The notes under the pieces were generated by a model. It saw only the letters and a list, made by a program, of their open reading frames with translations. It had not been told where the DNA came from and made no database searches. Below, piece after piece: positions 26,525-34,686 of a stretch of 64,000 nt of DNA. This DNA is from Bog-756 sp963704585 (lineage in GTDB: Bacteria; Actinomycetota; Acidimicrobiia; Acidimicrobiales; RAAP-2): positions 1,116,001-1,180,000 of the forward strand of contig OY969919.1 of the NCBI GenBank assembly GCA_963704585.1. The letters run 5' to 3'. The position numbers and the translations under genes were made by a program. The first letter of the stretch is position 1; each line of letters starts with the position of its first letter.

Positions 26525-27850
26525 CTACGAGGACTTCTCCGAGGACGCGTAGTAGTAGGGCTGGTCGCAGCGGTAGCCGTGGGTCGACCCGCTCGTCGGC
26601 GGGTCGTCGGTGCGCACGAACTGTCCGTTGGACACCCTGCCGATGATGTAGCAGTTGCCCGGGACCTTGTCGGCCGGGTTGGCGGTCGCCAGGATGTTGT
26701 CGCCGGAGTACGAGGTGATCGACCGCAGTGCCTTCAGGACGGAGCCGCGGGTCGGATCGCTCCCGGCGGCCCGCAGGGCCTGGCCGAAGAGCTCCGCGGA
26801 CACCCAGCCGAAGAGCGTGAACAGGTCGGCCTTGAAGCCCGGGGACACGTTCTGTACCCAGGTGAGGAAGGTGTTGACCGCCGGGATCGCGGCTGCATCC
26901 TCGCCGAGGTAGAGCGCGGTGTTCTGCTCGAGGTAGGCGCCGTCGATCGCCGAGGGACCACCGGCGTCGGGCACCAGCTGCGTGCTGTACGTCGACGCGC
27001 CGAGCACGACGATCGGGTGGTAGTTCTGCAGGGTCATCGCCCGGAACACCGCGGCGGCGTAGTTCTGGGGCATCTGCTCGATGAAGAGGATCTTCACGCC
27101 CGCGTTGCGCATCGCGACGACGTACTGGTTGAAGTCGGTCGTCGTGATGTCGAACTGCGGGTCGTAGACGACGTGGTAGCCGAGGTGATGCATCGCGGCG
27201 AGCTCACCGTTCCACTTGGTGATCGCCGAGGGCTGGTCCGCGACGAGCGCGCCGGCGTGGAGGACCTGGCTCGGGAAGAGCTTCTGGAAGTAGACGAGCG
27301 GTCCGAGCTGCCAGCCGTTGGCCGCAGGCGCGGGGCTGAAGCTGTTCGGCAGATTGGCCGTCGCGGGGTCGAGCGAGACCGTCACGTTGGGGACGCTCGG
27401 GTTGGCGGCGAGGACCGCACCGCCGAAGTTGTCCTGCAGCGAGAAGCTCCCGACCATCGCGAAGTCCTTGGCGACGGCGGCCTGGGTGTACTGCCGGTTC
27501 GGAGCGCCTTCGAAGTTGTCGTCGGCGCCGTCGACCACGAGCTTCCGCCCGTTGATCCCACCTTGTGAATTCACGTAGGCGGCGTACGCGCGCGTCCCGA
27601 CGACCGCCCCCTCGAAGAGCCCGCCGACCAGCGTCGAGACGTTGCCGATCGAGACCGACGTCGCGGTGATCCCGGTCCGGTCGGAGAACGCGGCCGGCGG
27701 GACGGTCGACTTCGTGCTGGCCGACACGGTCGCGCTCGGTGTCTGCGTCGACGAGCAGGCGGTCAACGCGGCGGCGGCGACGACACCGCTCAGCAGTGCG
27801 GCGGCGACGCCCCGCCGCGAGTAGCTCCGGCGATCAGGTGTGGTACGCAT
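26525..27850 (-). CDS. ABC transporter substrate-binding lipoprotein (Peripla_BP_6 type)
   Basis: A 441-residue exported lipoprotein. The N-terminus is basic (MRTTPDRRSYSRRG), then a hydrophobic segment ends in the lipobox LTAC. The mature part begins after a Ser/Thr-rich linker with ITATSVSIGNVSTLVGGLFE and AYAAYVNSQGGINGRKLVV, as in branched-chain amino acid or aromatic-compound binding proteins. No permease or ATPase gene is adjacent, so it is an orphan here. Its position before thioesterase and beta-oxidation-like genes suggests uptake of an organic acid, but this is inference. Confidence 0.88.
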   Translation of the reverse strand: MRTTPDRRSYSRRGVAAALLSGVVAAAALTACSSTQTPSATVSASTKSTVPPAAFSDRTGITATSVSIGNVSTLVGGLFEGAVVGTRAYAAYVNSQGGINGRKLVVDGADDNFEGAPNRQYTQAAVAKDFAMVGSFSLQDNFGGAVLAANPSVPNVTVSLDPATANLPNSFSPAPAANGWQLGPLVYFQKLFPSQVLHAGALVADQPSAITKWNGELAAMHHLGYHVVYDPQFDITTTDFNQYVVAMRNAGVKILFIEQMPQNYAAAVFRAMTLQNYHPIVVLGASTYSTQLVPDAGGPSAIDGAYLEQNTALYLGEDAAAIPAVNTFLTWVQNVSPGFKADLFTLFGWVSAELFGQALRAAGSDPTRGSVLKALRSITSYSGDNILATANPADKVPGNCYIIGRVSNGQFVRTDDPPTSGSTHGYRCDQPYYYASSEKSS

Positions 27851-27927
27851 CGACGACCTCCCCCAGTGGTTGCGCGAACGGATCGCACGAGCCGCTCGGC
27901 GTTCGTTCCCCCCGGCCGCGCTCGCGC

Positions 27928-28647
27928 TCACGACTCTAGAGAACCCCGGCTGTCCGTGCCCGGCGTGCCGGCACCGCTGCGCCGGTGCATGGCCTCGATG
28001 CGCGCCCGGTCGAGATTGACGAACTCGCCCCGGGCTTCGACGGTGACCACGTCGCCCTGCAGCAGGCGTCCCTCGCTCACGGTGCGGCGGCCGTCGATGG
28101 AGGTGACCCACGCCTCGAAGACGGCCTCCTCGGCGATGACGGTCGGCTTCCGGTAGCGGAGGGTGAGGGTGACCGTCGGTCCGGCCGCATCGGCGAGCAC
28201 GTTTGCCGCCGTGAGCATGATGTCGAAGGCCGCGGCGATCGCGGCGCCGTGCACGCAGCCGGGCGCACCCTCGAAGTGCGTCGCGAACCGGGTCCGGCCG
28301 ATCGCGCGCGGCGGGTCGAATTCGATCTCGATCGGGGGTGCGACCGGATTGCACCGCCCGACGATCATGTCGAACGGCATCGCCTCGGCGAGCCCCGCCA
28401 CCGCCTCCGAGCGGACGGTCTCCTCGGCGAAGCGGGTCACCGGAGCGGGACCGGCCGCGTGGACGAAGGGCTCGAGCTCGTCGGCGAGCGCCTCCGCCCG
28501 GTGCGCCGCGGCCTGCACGACCTCGGGCGGGGCCGACGAGGTCACGGTCAGGGTCATGAGCCGTCGTACCGCGGCGGCCAGCTCCTCGCGCCCGCCGCCG
28601 CTCCACGGCTTGCTCGGTGACGGCTCGGTCGTGCCCGGCTCAGGCAC
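27928..28647 (-). CDS. PaaI-type hotdog thioesterase
   Basis: A 239-residue protein. The C-terminal two thirds is a hotdog fold: HFEGAPGCVHGAAIAAAFDI, then TLTLRYRKPTVIAEEAVFEA and SEGRLLQGDVVTVEARGEFV. The HG motif in the first block is the acyl-CoA thioesterase active-site region. The N-terminal 80 residues are helical and not recognised. The GTG start overlaps the end of the LLM oxidoreductase gene by 8 bp. Hydrolysis of acyl-CoA fits the surrounding CoA enzymes. Confidence 0.82.
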   Translation of the reverse strand: MPEPGTTEPSPSKPWSGGGREELAAAVRRLMTLTVTSSAPPEVVQAAAHRAEALADELEPFVHAAGPAPVTRFAEETVRSEAVAGLAEAMPFDMIVGRCNPVAPPIEIEFDPPRAIGRTRFATHFEGAPGCVHGAAIAAAFDIMLTAANVLADAAGPTVTLTLRYRKPTVIAEEAVFEAWVTSIDGRRTVSEGRLLQGDVVTVEARGEFVNLDRARIEAMHRRSGAGTPGTDSRGSLES

Positions 28648-29497
28648 GGTCGGCTCCGAAGCGCTCGAGGAAGCCTGCGTGGGCGTCGAGCACTGCGAGC
28701 ATCTCGTCGGCCGGGCCCGAGGGCACCCGGAACACGACCTCGGTCACGCCGAGGCCGCACAGGTGGTCCAGCTTCGCGTCGGTCGGTACGGTCCCGAAGG
28801 GGACCACCCGCACCTCCCCGGGGTCGCGGCCAATTCGCTCGCATGCGGCGCGCAGCGCAGGGAGCGCGGTCGCGAGGCCTGCGCCGCCGACCGGCAGCCA
28901 GCCGTCCCCGTACTCGGCGACCGCCTCGAAGACGCGCGGGGTCGCACCGCCGCCCACGAGCACCGGCACACGGTCGCGGCCGAAGGGCTTCGGCCAGCTC
29001 CAGCACGCGTCGAAGGAGACATGCTCCCCGTGGAAGGAGGCCTCCTCGTCGCGCCAGAGGGTCTGCATGCAGCGCACGTGCTCGCGGGCGACCTCGCGGC
29101 GCCGTCCGAAGTCGACGCCGTGGTCGGCAGCCTCCGTCCGGTTCCAGCCGAAGCCGACCCCGAGCACCACCCGCCCGCCGCTCACCTGGTCGAGGGTGGC
29201 GAGCTGCTTCGCGAGGACGATCGGGTCGTGCTGCGCGACGAGCAGCACGCCGGTGCCGAGCTCGATCCGCTCGGTGACCGCGGCGGCCGCGGCGAGCGCG
29301 ACGAGCGGGTCGAGGCTCCGCCGGTAGTCGTCGAGGTGGACCCCCTCGACGAGCGCCGGCGGCTGCGCATCGCGGACGGGCAGATGGGTGTGCTCGGGGA
29401 GGTAGAGCGAGTGGAAGCCCCGCTCCTCCACGGCTCGGGCGAGCGCAACGGGGGCCATCGCCCGGTCGGTGAGGAACGCGGTGATCCCGATGCGCAC
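28640..29497 (-). CDS. LLM-class F420-dependent oxidoreductase
   Basis: A 285-residue luciferase-like TIM-barrel protein. It opens MRIGITAFLTDRAMAPVALA with LYLPEHTHLP, and includes ERIELGTGVLLVAQHDPIVL, RVVLGVGFGWNRTEAADHGV and VPVLVGGGATPRVF, typical of the actinobacterial F420 branch. These enzymes use F420H2 or F420 to reduce or oxidise diverse substrates. It lies between the enoyl-CoA hydratase and thioesterase genes with tight spacing. Confidence 0.9.
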   Translation of the reverse strand: MRIGITAFLTDRAMAPVALARAVEERGFHSLYLPEHTHLPVRDAQPPALVEGVHLDDYRRSLDPLVALAAAAAVTERIELGTGVLLVAQHDPIVLAKQLATLDQVSGGRVVLGVGFGWNRTEAADHGVDFGRRREVAREHVRCMQTLWRDEEASFHGEHVSFDACWSWPKPFGRDRVPVLVGGGATPRVFEAVAEYGDGWLPVGGAGLATALPALRAACERIGRDPGEVRVVPFGTVPTDAKLDHLCGLGVTEVVFRVPSGPADEMLAVLDAHAGFLERFGADRA

Positions 29498-29501
29498 GGC
29501 G

Positions 29502-30266
29502 TCAGTGGTCGAGGCCGGCGGCGAGGTGGGAGCCGGGGTTGCGGTCGGGGTCGGCGAAGAGTGCGGCGAACGCGTCCTCCTCGCGGGCGCGGGCGGCGCC
29601 CACCGCGACCGCCCGGTCGACGGCCATGAGTCGCTTGATGGTGCGGGTCGCGTGTGGTGGGTACGACGCGATCCGGGTGGCGATCGCCATGGTCTCCTCG
29701 AGCACCGCGCCGGCGGGGCTGACCCTCAGCGCGAGGCCGGCCTCGACGGCCTGGTGGGCGTCGAGCCACTCGGACGCGAGGAGGACCGCAGCCGCGCGCT
29801 GCCACCCCATCCGGGCGGGGAAGAGGAGGCTGCTCGCCCCTTCGGGGGGCACGCCCATCTCGGCGAAGGGCGCACGCAGACGCGTGCCCGCCTCGACCAG
29901 CGCGAGGTCGACGTGCCCGAGCATGGTGCACCCGAGGCCGATCGCGACACCGTGGACGGCGGCGAGCAGCGGCTTGTCGAATCCGACCAATGTGTCGAGG
30001 AGCCGTCGGAAGCCGGTGCCGGCCTCGTCGCCGCCCGCGCCCGTCGCGATCGCGGCCATCTCGCGGAGGTCCTGGCCGGCGCTGAACGCCTTGCCCCGCC
30101 CGGTCACCACCACGACATGCACGCCGTCGTCCTCGAGCGAGCTCCGCAGCGCGCCGTCGACCGCGTCGTACATCGCGAGGTCGAACGCGTTGCGCACCTC
30201 GGGGCGGTCGAAGGCGACGACCCGGACCCCGTCCCGGTCCTCGATCTCGACGCGCTCCTCGCTCAT
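29502..30266 (-). CDS. enoyl-CoA hydratase/isomerase family protein
   Basis: A 254-residue crotonase-fold protein. The oxyanion-hole segments are GKAFSAGQDLREM and AVHGVAIGLGCTMLGHVDLA, followed by FAEMGVPPEGASSLLFPARM. The second catalytic Glu position appears as Glu within GVPPEGASS. Members hydrate or isomerise enoyl-CoA in fatty-acid or sterol side-chain breakdown. It follows the SDR by 16 bp on the same strand. Confidence 0.92.
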   Translation of the reverse strand: MSEERVEIEDRDGVRVVAFDRPEVRNAFDLAMYDAVDGALRSSLEDDGVHVVVVTGRGKAFSAGQDLREMAAIATGAGGDEAGTGFRRLLDTLVGFDKPLLAAVHGVAIGLGCTMLGHVDLALVEAGTRLRAPFAEMGVPPEGASSLLFPARMGWQRAAAVLLASEWLDAHQAVEAGLALRVSPAGAVLEETMAIATRIASYPPHATRTIKRLMAVDRAVAVGAARAREEDAFAALFADPDRNPGSHLAAGLDH

Positions 30267-30282
30267 CGTGCACCCCGCCCGC

Positions 30283-31065
30283 TCACGGACGGAAGACCTG
30301 GCCACCGTCGGCGTTGAAGACGTGGCCCGTGATCCACGAGGCACGGTCCGACAACAGGAACAGGCAGAGCCCCACCAGGTCGTCCGGCTGACCCTGGCGC
30401 TTGATGACCAGCGAGTCGAGGATCGGCTTGAGTAAGGCGTCGGGCACGACGGTGCGCGACGCCTCGGTGTCGATCGGGCCGGGCGCGATCGCGTTCACCC
30501 GGATCCCCATGCCGCCGAGCTCGGTGGCGAGCTGCTGGGTCAGCGAGTTGACCCCGGCCTTGGCGAGGCCGTAGAAGCCCGCGTAGAGGTAAGCCGCCGT
30601 CGAGGACTGGTTGACGACCGCGCCGCCGCCCGCGCGCAGGGCCGGCAAGCAGGCGCGCACGCAGTTGAGCGCGCCGAGGAGGTTGACCGCGAGGAACCGG
30701 TTGAGGTACTCCCAGTCGACCGACACCAGCAGGTCGAGCTGCATGCCGCCGAAGATCGCCGCGTTGTTGACCAGGTAGTCGATCCCGCCGAACGCGCCGA
30801 CGGCGGCCTCGGCCATCGCGGCCCCCGACGCCGGATCGGCGACGTCCACCCGGCACGCCTCGGCTGCGCCGCCCGTGGCCCGAATGCCCTGCGCGACGTC
30901 GCCGGCCTTCGCCTCGTCGATGTCGGCGACCACGACCGACGCCCCCGCGCCCGCCAGCGCCTCCGCGTAGGCCCGGCCGATCCCCCCGCCCGCGCCGGTC
31001 ACGATCGCGACCTTGCCCCCGAAGTCGAACGTGACCATCGGCGGCGTCGCCGACGCCGTGCTCAC
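30283..31065 (-). CDS. short-chain dehydrogenase/reductase
   Basis: A 260-residue classical SDR. The cofactor motif is TGAGGGIG, then the NNAA stretch (YLVNNAAIFGG), catalytic Ser in VVNQSSTAAYLYAG, and YxxxK as YGLAK. I use the GTG at 31065 because it forms a GTGA overlap with the upstream gene and follows GGAGGGA; an ATG nine codons later is the alternative. In the mycobacterial cyp51 region Rv0769 is a comparable SDR. The substrate is unknown. Confidence 0.92.
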   Translation of the reverse strand: MSTASATPPMVTFDFGGKVAIVTGAGGGIGRAYAEALAGAGASVVVADIDEAKAGDVAQGIRATGGAAEACRVDVADPASGAAMAEAAVGAFGGIDYLVNNAAIFGGMQLDLLVSVDWEYLNRFLAVNLLGALNCVRACLPALRAGGGAVVNQSSTAAYLYAGFYGLAKAGVNSLTQQLATELGGMGIRVNAIAPGPIDTEASRTVVPDALLKPILDSLVIKRQGQPDDLVGLCLFLLSDRASWITGHVFNADGGQVFRP

Positions 31066-31478
31066 GCTCCCTCCGTCCGGCGCCGCCTGGCGATCACCCG
31101 CTCGGCCACCTCGTTGACCCCGGTCGACAGCGGCCACCCGATGTAGTGGGCGAGGTGGAGGACGACCTCCCGCACCTGCTCCTCGGTGAGCTCGCCGCGC
31201 TCGAGAGCGGACGAGAACTGGATCTCGACGAGCTGGGACTGGCCGAGCGCTGCGAGGACGCCGATCGTGAGCAGCCGCCGGTCGCGGATGTCGAGCGCGG
31301 CCCGGGTCCAGATCTCGCCGAAGAGATGGTCGACCGTGCAGTCCACGTAGGGACCCTCGATCTGGTCGGGATCGACCGAGAAGCCGTAGACCTCCTGCAT
31401 CTTGGCGATGCCCTTCGCATGGGGCGATCCCGAGGCGGCCGCGTCCGGCGACCCCCCACCCCCTCCGTCCTCAACCAT
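31062..31478 (-). CDS. carboxymuconolactone decarboxylase-family protein
   Basis: A 138-residue CMD/AhpD-fold protein: RAALDIRDRRLLTIGVLAAL, then SALERGELTEEQVREVVLHL and AHYIGWPLSTGVNEVAERVI. The CxxC of peroxidase-type AhpD is absent, so decarboxylase-like or unknown activity is more likely than peroxidase. A Gly/Ser-rich 20-residue N-terminus is not conserved. Mycobacterial Rv0771 is a CMD protein in the equivalent neighbourhood. Confidence 0.88.
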   Translation of the reverse strand: MVEDGGGGGSPDAAASGSPHAKGIAKMQEVYGFSVDPDQIEGPYVDCTVDHLFGEIWTRAALDIRDRRLLTIGVLAALGQSQLVEIQFSSALERGELTEEQVREVVLHLAHYIGWPLSTGVNEVAERVIARRRRTEGA

Positions 31479-31493
31479 CGACGTCCACCCGGA

Positions 31494-32966
31494 TCACCCT
31501 CCTGCCGGCTCGGCGAGCGCCTTCGTCTCGAGGTACTCCTCGAACCCCGCGACCCCCGACTCGCGCCCGATGCCCGACTGTTTATAGCCGCCGAAGGGAA
31601 CGTCGGGACTGAACCAGAGCCCGCCGTTGATGCCGACGGTGCCGGTCCGGATGCGGTTGGCCGCGGCGACCGCGCGCTCGCGGTCCCCGGACCACACCGA
31701 GCCGGACAGCCCGTACGGCGAGTCGTTGGCGAGGGCGACCGCGTCGTCGTCACCGTCGTGGGGGATGACCACGAGGACCGGTCCGAAGATCTCCTCGCGC
31801 GCGACGCGCGCGTCGTTGCCGAGCCCGACGAGCAGCGTCGGCTCGACGAAGTAGCCGCGCTCGAACCCGTCGGGCCGCCCACCGCCGAGCACCGCGGTCG
31901 CGCCCTCGTCGGCGGCGAGGCGGAGGTACCCCTCGACCCGCTCGCGCTGTCTGGCGCTGATCAGCGGTCCGCAGATGGTGCCGGGATCGGTCGGGTCGCC
32001 GGCCGGCAGCTTGCCCATCACCCCGGCCGTCGCCTCGAGGGCCTCGTCGAAGCGCGCACGCGGGACGAGGAGCCGGGTGGTGATCGCGCAGCCCTGCCCG
32101 GCGTGGGTGCAGACGGTGAACGCCGCCGTCGCGCACGCCCCGCGGAGGTCGGCGTCGTCGAGCACCACGAAGGCCGACTTCCCGCCGAGCTCGAGGAAGA
32201 CCCTCTTGAGGCTCGCCGCGGCCGCCGTCATCACCTTGCGGCCCGTCGCGGTCGAGCCGGTGAAGCTCACCTGGTCGACGCGAGGATCCTCGGCGAGGAT
32301 CGCACCGAGCGCGTGGTCCGACGAGGGGACGACGTTGACCACGCCGGGCGGGATGTCGGTCTCCTCGGCGATCATCCGGCCGAGCGCCGTCGCGCACCAC
32401 GGGGTGTCCGGGGCGGGCTTGAGCACGACCGTGTTGCCCGCCGCGAGCGCCGGGCCGAGCTTGGCGAGATTGATCTGGTGGGGCACGTTCCACGGCGTGA
32501 TCGCGCCCACCACGCCGGTGGCCTCGCGCCGGACCCACCGGTGCGACGGCATCCCGAGCGGGGCCGCATCACCGAGGTCGGCCTCCCAGCGGTACCCCTC
32601 TGCGAGGTCAGCGACCCAGCCGAGCGAGTCGACCGGCGCGTCGAGCTGCGCCGAGTGGGTGAACGAGACCGGCGATCCCGTCTCGGCGACGGTCATCGCG
32701 CGGAGCTCCTCGTCGTGTGCGCGGAAGGCCGCCTCGAGCTGCCGGAGGCAGGCGACCCGGAAGGCCACGTCGGTCGACCAGCCCGTCGTGTCGAACGCGG
32801 TGCGGGCCGCCGCGATCGCATCGTCCATGTCCTCGGGGCCGCCGTCGGCGACGAGTCCGAGGACTTCCTCGGTCGCGGGGTTGGCGGTCTCGAACATGCG
32901 GCCGCTCCTCGCCGCGCGGAGCTCCCCGCCGACGAAGAGGCGCTCCTCGCCGAACCCGACGCTCAC
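31494..32966 (-). CDS. NAD(P)-dependent aldehyde dehydrogenase
   Basis: A 490-residue ALDH. It has ITPWNVPHQINLAKLGPALA, the cofactor loop FTGSTATG, the general-base block LELGGKSAFVV and the catalytic cysteine in HAGQGCAITTRLLV. The C-terminus has EEIFGPVLVVIPHDGDDDA and FGGYKQSGIGRE. It oxidises an aldehyde to the acid. The GTG start overlaps the upstream dehydrogenase gene by GTGA. Mycobacterial AldA (Rv0768) occupies the same position relative to the divergent P450 operon. Confidence 0.94.
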   Translation of the reverse strand: MSVGFGEERLFVGGELRAARSGRMFETANPATEEVLGLVADGGPEDMDDAIAAARTAFDTTGWSTDVAFRVACLRQLEAAFRAHDEELRAMTVAETGSPVSFTHSAQLDAPVDSLGWVADLAEGYRWEADLGDAAPLGMPSHRWVRREATGVVGAITPWNVPHQINLAKLGPALAAGNTVVLKPAPDTPWCATALGRMIAEETDIPPGVVNVVPSSDHALGAILAEDPRVDQVSFTGSTATGRKVMTAAAASLKRVFLELGGKSAFVVLDDADLRGACATAAFTVCTHAGQGCAITTRLLVPRARFDEALEATAGVMGKLPAGDPTDPGTICGPLISARQRERVEGYLRLAADEGATAVLGGGRPDGFERGYFVEPTLLVGLGNDARVAREEIFGPVLVVIPHDGDDDAVALANDSPYGLSGSVWSGDRERAVAAANRIRTGTVGINGGLWFSPDVPFGGYKQSGIGRESGVAGFEEYLETKALAEPAGG

Positions 32967-33856
32967 GACCGCGCCCCGGCGACTCCGAACAGCGCGTCGC
33001 ACCGGTCGTCGGTCATGGCGGCGAGCGGGAGGGCGACCCCGAGCGACGCCCCGAGGTCGAGCGCGGCCCGAAGGTCCTTGTGGGCGAGGAGGGACGCGGA
33101 GCGCATCGCGCCGACCAGCCCGGCGTCGTCGGCGTCGGTGAAGGGCGCGGCGGTCGTGCGGAACATGAGGGTCGACGCGCCGCCGATGCGCTCATCGCTC
33201 GCACGGATGACCTGGGCGAGCTTGAGCAGCTCGACGCCGGCGGCCTCGGCGAGCACCTGGGCCTCGTAGGCCGCGAGCCACGACGCGTACTGCACCAGGT
33301 TGCGGGCGAGCTTCGCCGCGAGCCCGGTCCCGAAGGCACCCATCGGGACCGTGAGGGAGCCCATCGCGTCGAGCACCGGGCCGACCCGCTCGATCGCCGC
33401 CGCGTCGCCGCCCACCATGCAGACGAGCTCACCGGAGGCCGCCGCGCTCGGCCCGCCGCTCACTCCGCAGTCGAGCACTGCGATCCCGTGCTCGGCCGCC
33501 TCCGTGCCGATCGCCTCGACGCACGCGGTGGTGATCGTGCTCACGACGAGGACCACCGTGTCCGGGCCGGCTGCGGCCAGCGCACCCGTCGGCCCCGAGA
33601 GGACCGCGTGGACCTGCGCGTCGTCGACGACGGCGACCACGACCACGTCCGCACGGCGAGCAAGCTCGGCCGGGGAGTCGGCGACCGTCGCGCTCGCCCG
33701 GAAGGGCTCGGTGGCCTCCGCCCGCACGTCGCAGACGACGAGCGGCAGGCCCGCGCGCTCGACGTTGCGGGCCACACCGTCACCGATCGCTCCGAGGCCG
33801 ACCACCCCGACCACGGGGTGCTCGACGCGTGCGTCTCCGGGCTCCTCGCCGGCCAT
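32963..33856 (-). CDS. NAD(P)-dependent beta-hydroxyacid dehydrogenase-like protein
   Basis: A 297-residue member of the 3-hydroxyisobutyrate/6-phosphogluconate dehydrogenase family. The Rossmann motif is VGVVGLGAIGDGVARN. CGVSGGPSAAASGELVCMVG is the substrate-binding segment, and GLAAKLARNLV carries the catalytic Lys. It is the first gene of the minus-strand operon, 77 bp from the divergent operon. Rv0770 is the mycobacterial counterpart in position. Confidence 0.9.
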   Translation of the reverse strand: MAGEEPGDARVEHPVVGVVGLGAIGDGVARNVERAGLPLVVCDVRAEATEPFRASATVADSPAELARRADVVVVAVVDDAQVHAVLSGPTGALAAAGPDTVVLVVSTITTACVEAIGTEAAEHGIAVLDCGVSGGPSAAASGELVCMVGGDAAAIERVGPVLDAMGSLTVPMGAFGTGLAAKLARNLVQYASWLAAYEAQVLAEAAGVELLKLAQVIRASDERIGGASTLMFRTTAAPFTDADDAGLVGAMRSASLLAHKDLRAALDLGASLGVALPLAAMTDDRCDALFGVAGARS

Positions 33857-33896
33857 GGGCGCTCCCTCCTCGGTCCTCCGCCCCGCGTGCGCGGGC

Positions 33897-33925
33897 TTTT
33901 GCTGGACAAGTGTCCAGACTATAGT
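33897..33925 (+). promoter_or_regulatory. candidate promoter of the P450/CYP51 operon
   Basis: A -10-like TATAGT lies at 33920-33925 and a weak -35-like TTTTGC at 33897-33902, spaced 17 bp. The ATG at 33934 is only 9 bases after the -10 box, so the mRNA would be leaderless or nearly so. The palindromic operator fills the spacer, which fits repression by blocking RNA polymerase. Confidence 0.55.
33902..33917. promoter_or_regulatory. palindromic operator between the divergent operons
   Basis: CTGGACA-AG-TGTCCAG: two perfect 7-bp inverted arms with a 2-bp centre. It lies 17 bp before the ATG of the 249-residue protein gene and about 46 bp from the divergent dehydrogenase start. It is the only strong palindrome in the 77-bp intergenic region. 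The TetR gene one gene downstream is the obvious candidate to bind here. Confidence 0.75.
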
Positions 33926-33933
33926 TCAGACAT

Positions 33934-34683
33934 ATGACCGACACCGAGGCGACAGCACCCGGCGGGGACGACGGTGGCGGCAACGTCGGCGCCGGGCTCC
34001 CGGACTACAGCGGACCCTTCCAGACGGACTTCCGCTACGAGGACCTCTCGAAGGACGCGCTCGTGCGGCTCGTCCGCGAGTTCGCGCAGATCGTGCACAT
34101 CCTCGACCGGTCGATGTGCGGTGCGATCGGGATCAGCCACGGCGGCGCGGAGGTGCAGCGGCTCGCGATCGAGGAGTGGCGGGGCGCGAGCCCCGTCTAC
34201 GGCGAGCGCCTGCGGCGCATCATGCACATCACCGGCGACACCGTCGAGGACATCTTCAAGGTGCTCCAGCTCGACCCCGGCTTCCCGCACCACTACCTCG
34301 ACGTCCGCTACGAGGTCGTGGACGAGAAGCACGGCTTCTTCGAGCTCGCCTACTGCGGCGCACTCATGGACGCGGAGCCCTGGGGCGACAAGATGGTCAC
34401 CGGCATGTGCCACCACATCGAGGACGGCACCTTCGACTACACCGCACAGGCGGTCAACCCCAAGGCGCACATCCGGCACGTGCACCGTCCGCCGCGCGTG
34501 CCGAGCGACCGCGTCCCCCACTGCCGCTGGGAGGTCGTCATCGACGACGACAACGAGACCCTGCCCGAGCCGGACATCACGAAGATCGTGCGCGGCACGA
34601 CCGCGGCGACCTTCGAGTACCCGCCGATGCGGGACGGCACACCGCACGTCCCGCCCGCGCCCGCCCACCCGGCGGCGGGCTGA
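33934..34683 (+). CDS. conserved-looking protein of unknown function, head of the CYP51 operon
   Basis: A 249-residue soluble protein. The N-terminal 20 residues are Gly/Asp-rich. The ordered part begins PDYSGPFQTDFRYEDLSKDA and has a helical segment ALVRLVREFAQIVHILDRSM. Conserved-looking Cys/His clusters follow: RSMCGAIGISHGG, ELAYCGALMDAEPWGDKM and TGMCHHIEDGTFDYT. The end is Pro-rich. I do not recognise a family with certainty. The Cys/His residues could bind metal or haem. As first gene under the operator and 3 bp before the TetR gene, it is probably part of the P450 pathway. Confidence 0.8.
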   Translation: MTDTEATAPGGDDGGGNVGAGLPDYSGPFQTDFRYEDLSKDALVRLVREFAQIVHILDRSMCGAIGISHGGAEVQRLAIEEWRGASPVYGERLRRIMHITGDTVEDIFKVLQLDPGFPHHYLDVRYEVVDEKHGFFELAYCGALMDAEPWGDKMVTGMCHHIEDGTFDYTAQAVNPKAHIRHVHRPPRVPSDRVPHCRWEVVIDDDNETLPEPDITKIVRGTTAATFEYPPMRDGTPHVPPAPAHPAAG

Positions 34684-34686
34684 GCC

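Noticed and set aside
31062..31478. Alkylhydroperoxidase (AhpD) activity
   Set aside because: The protein lacks the CxxC needed for peroxidase function.
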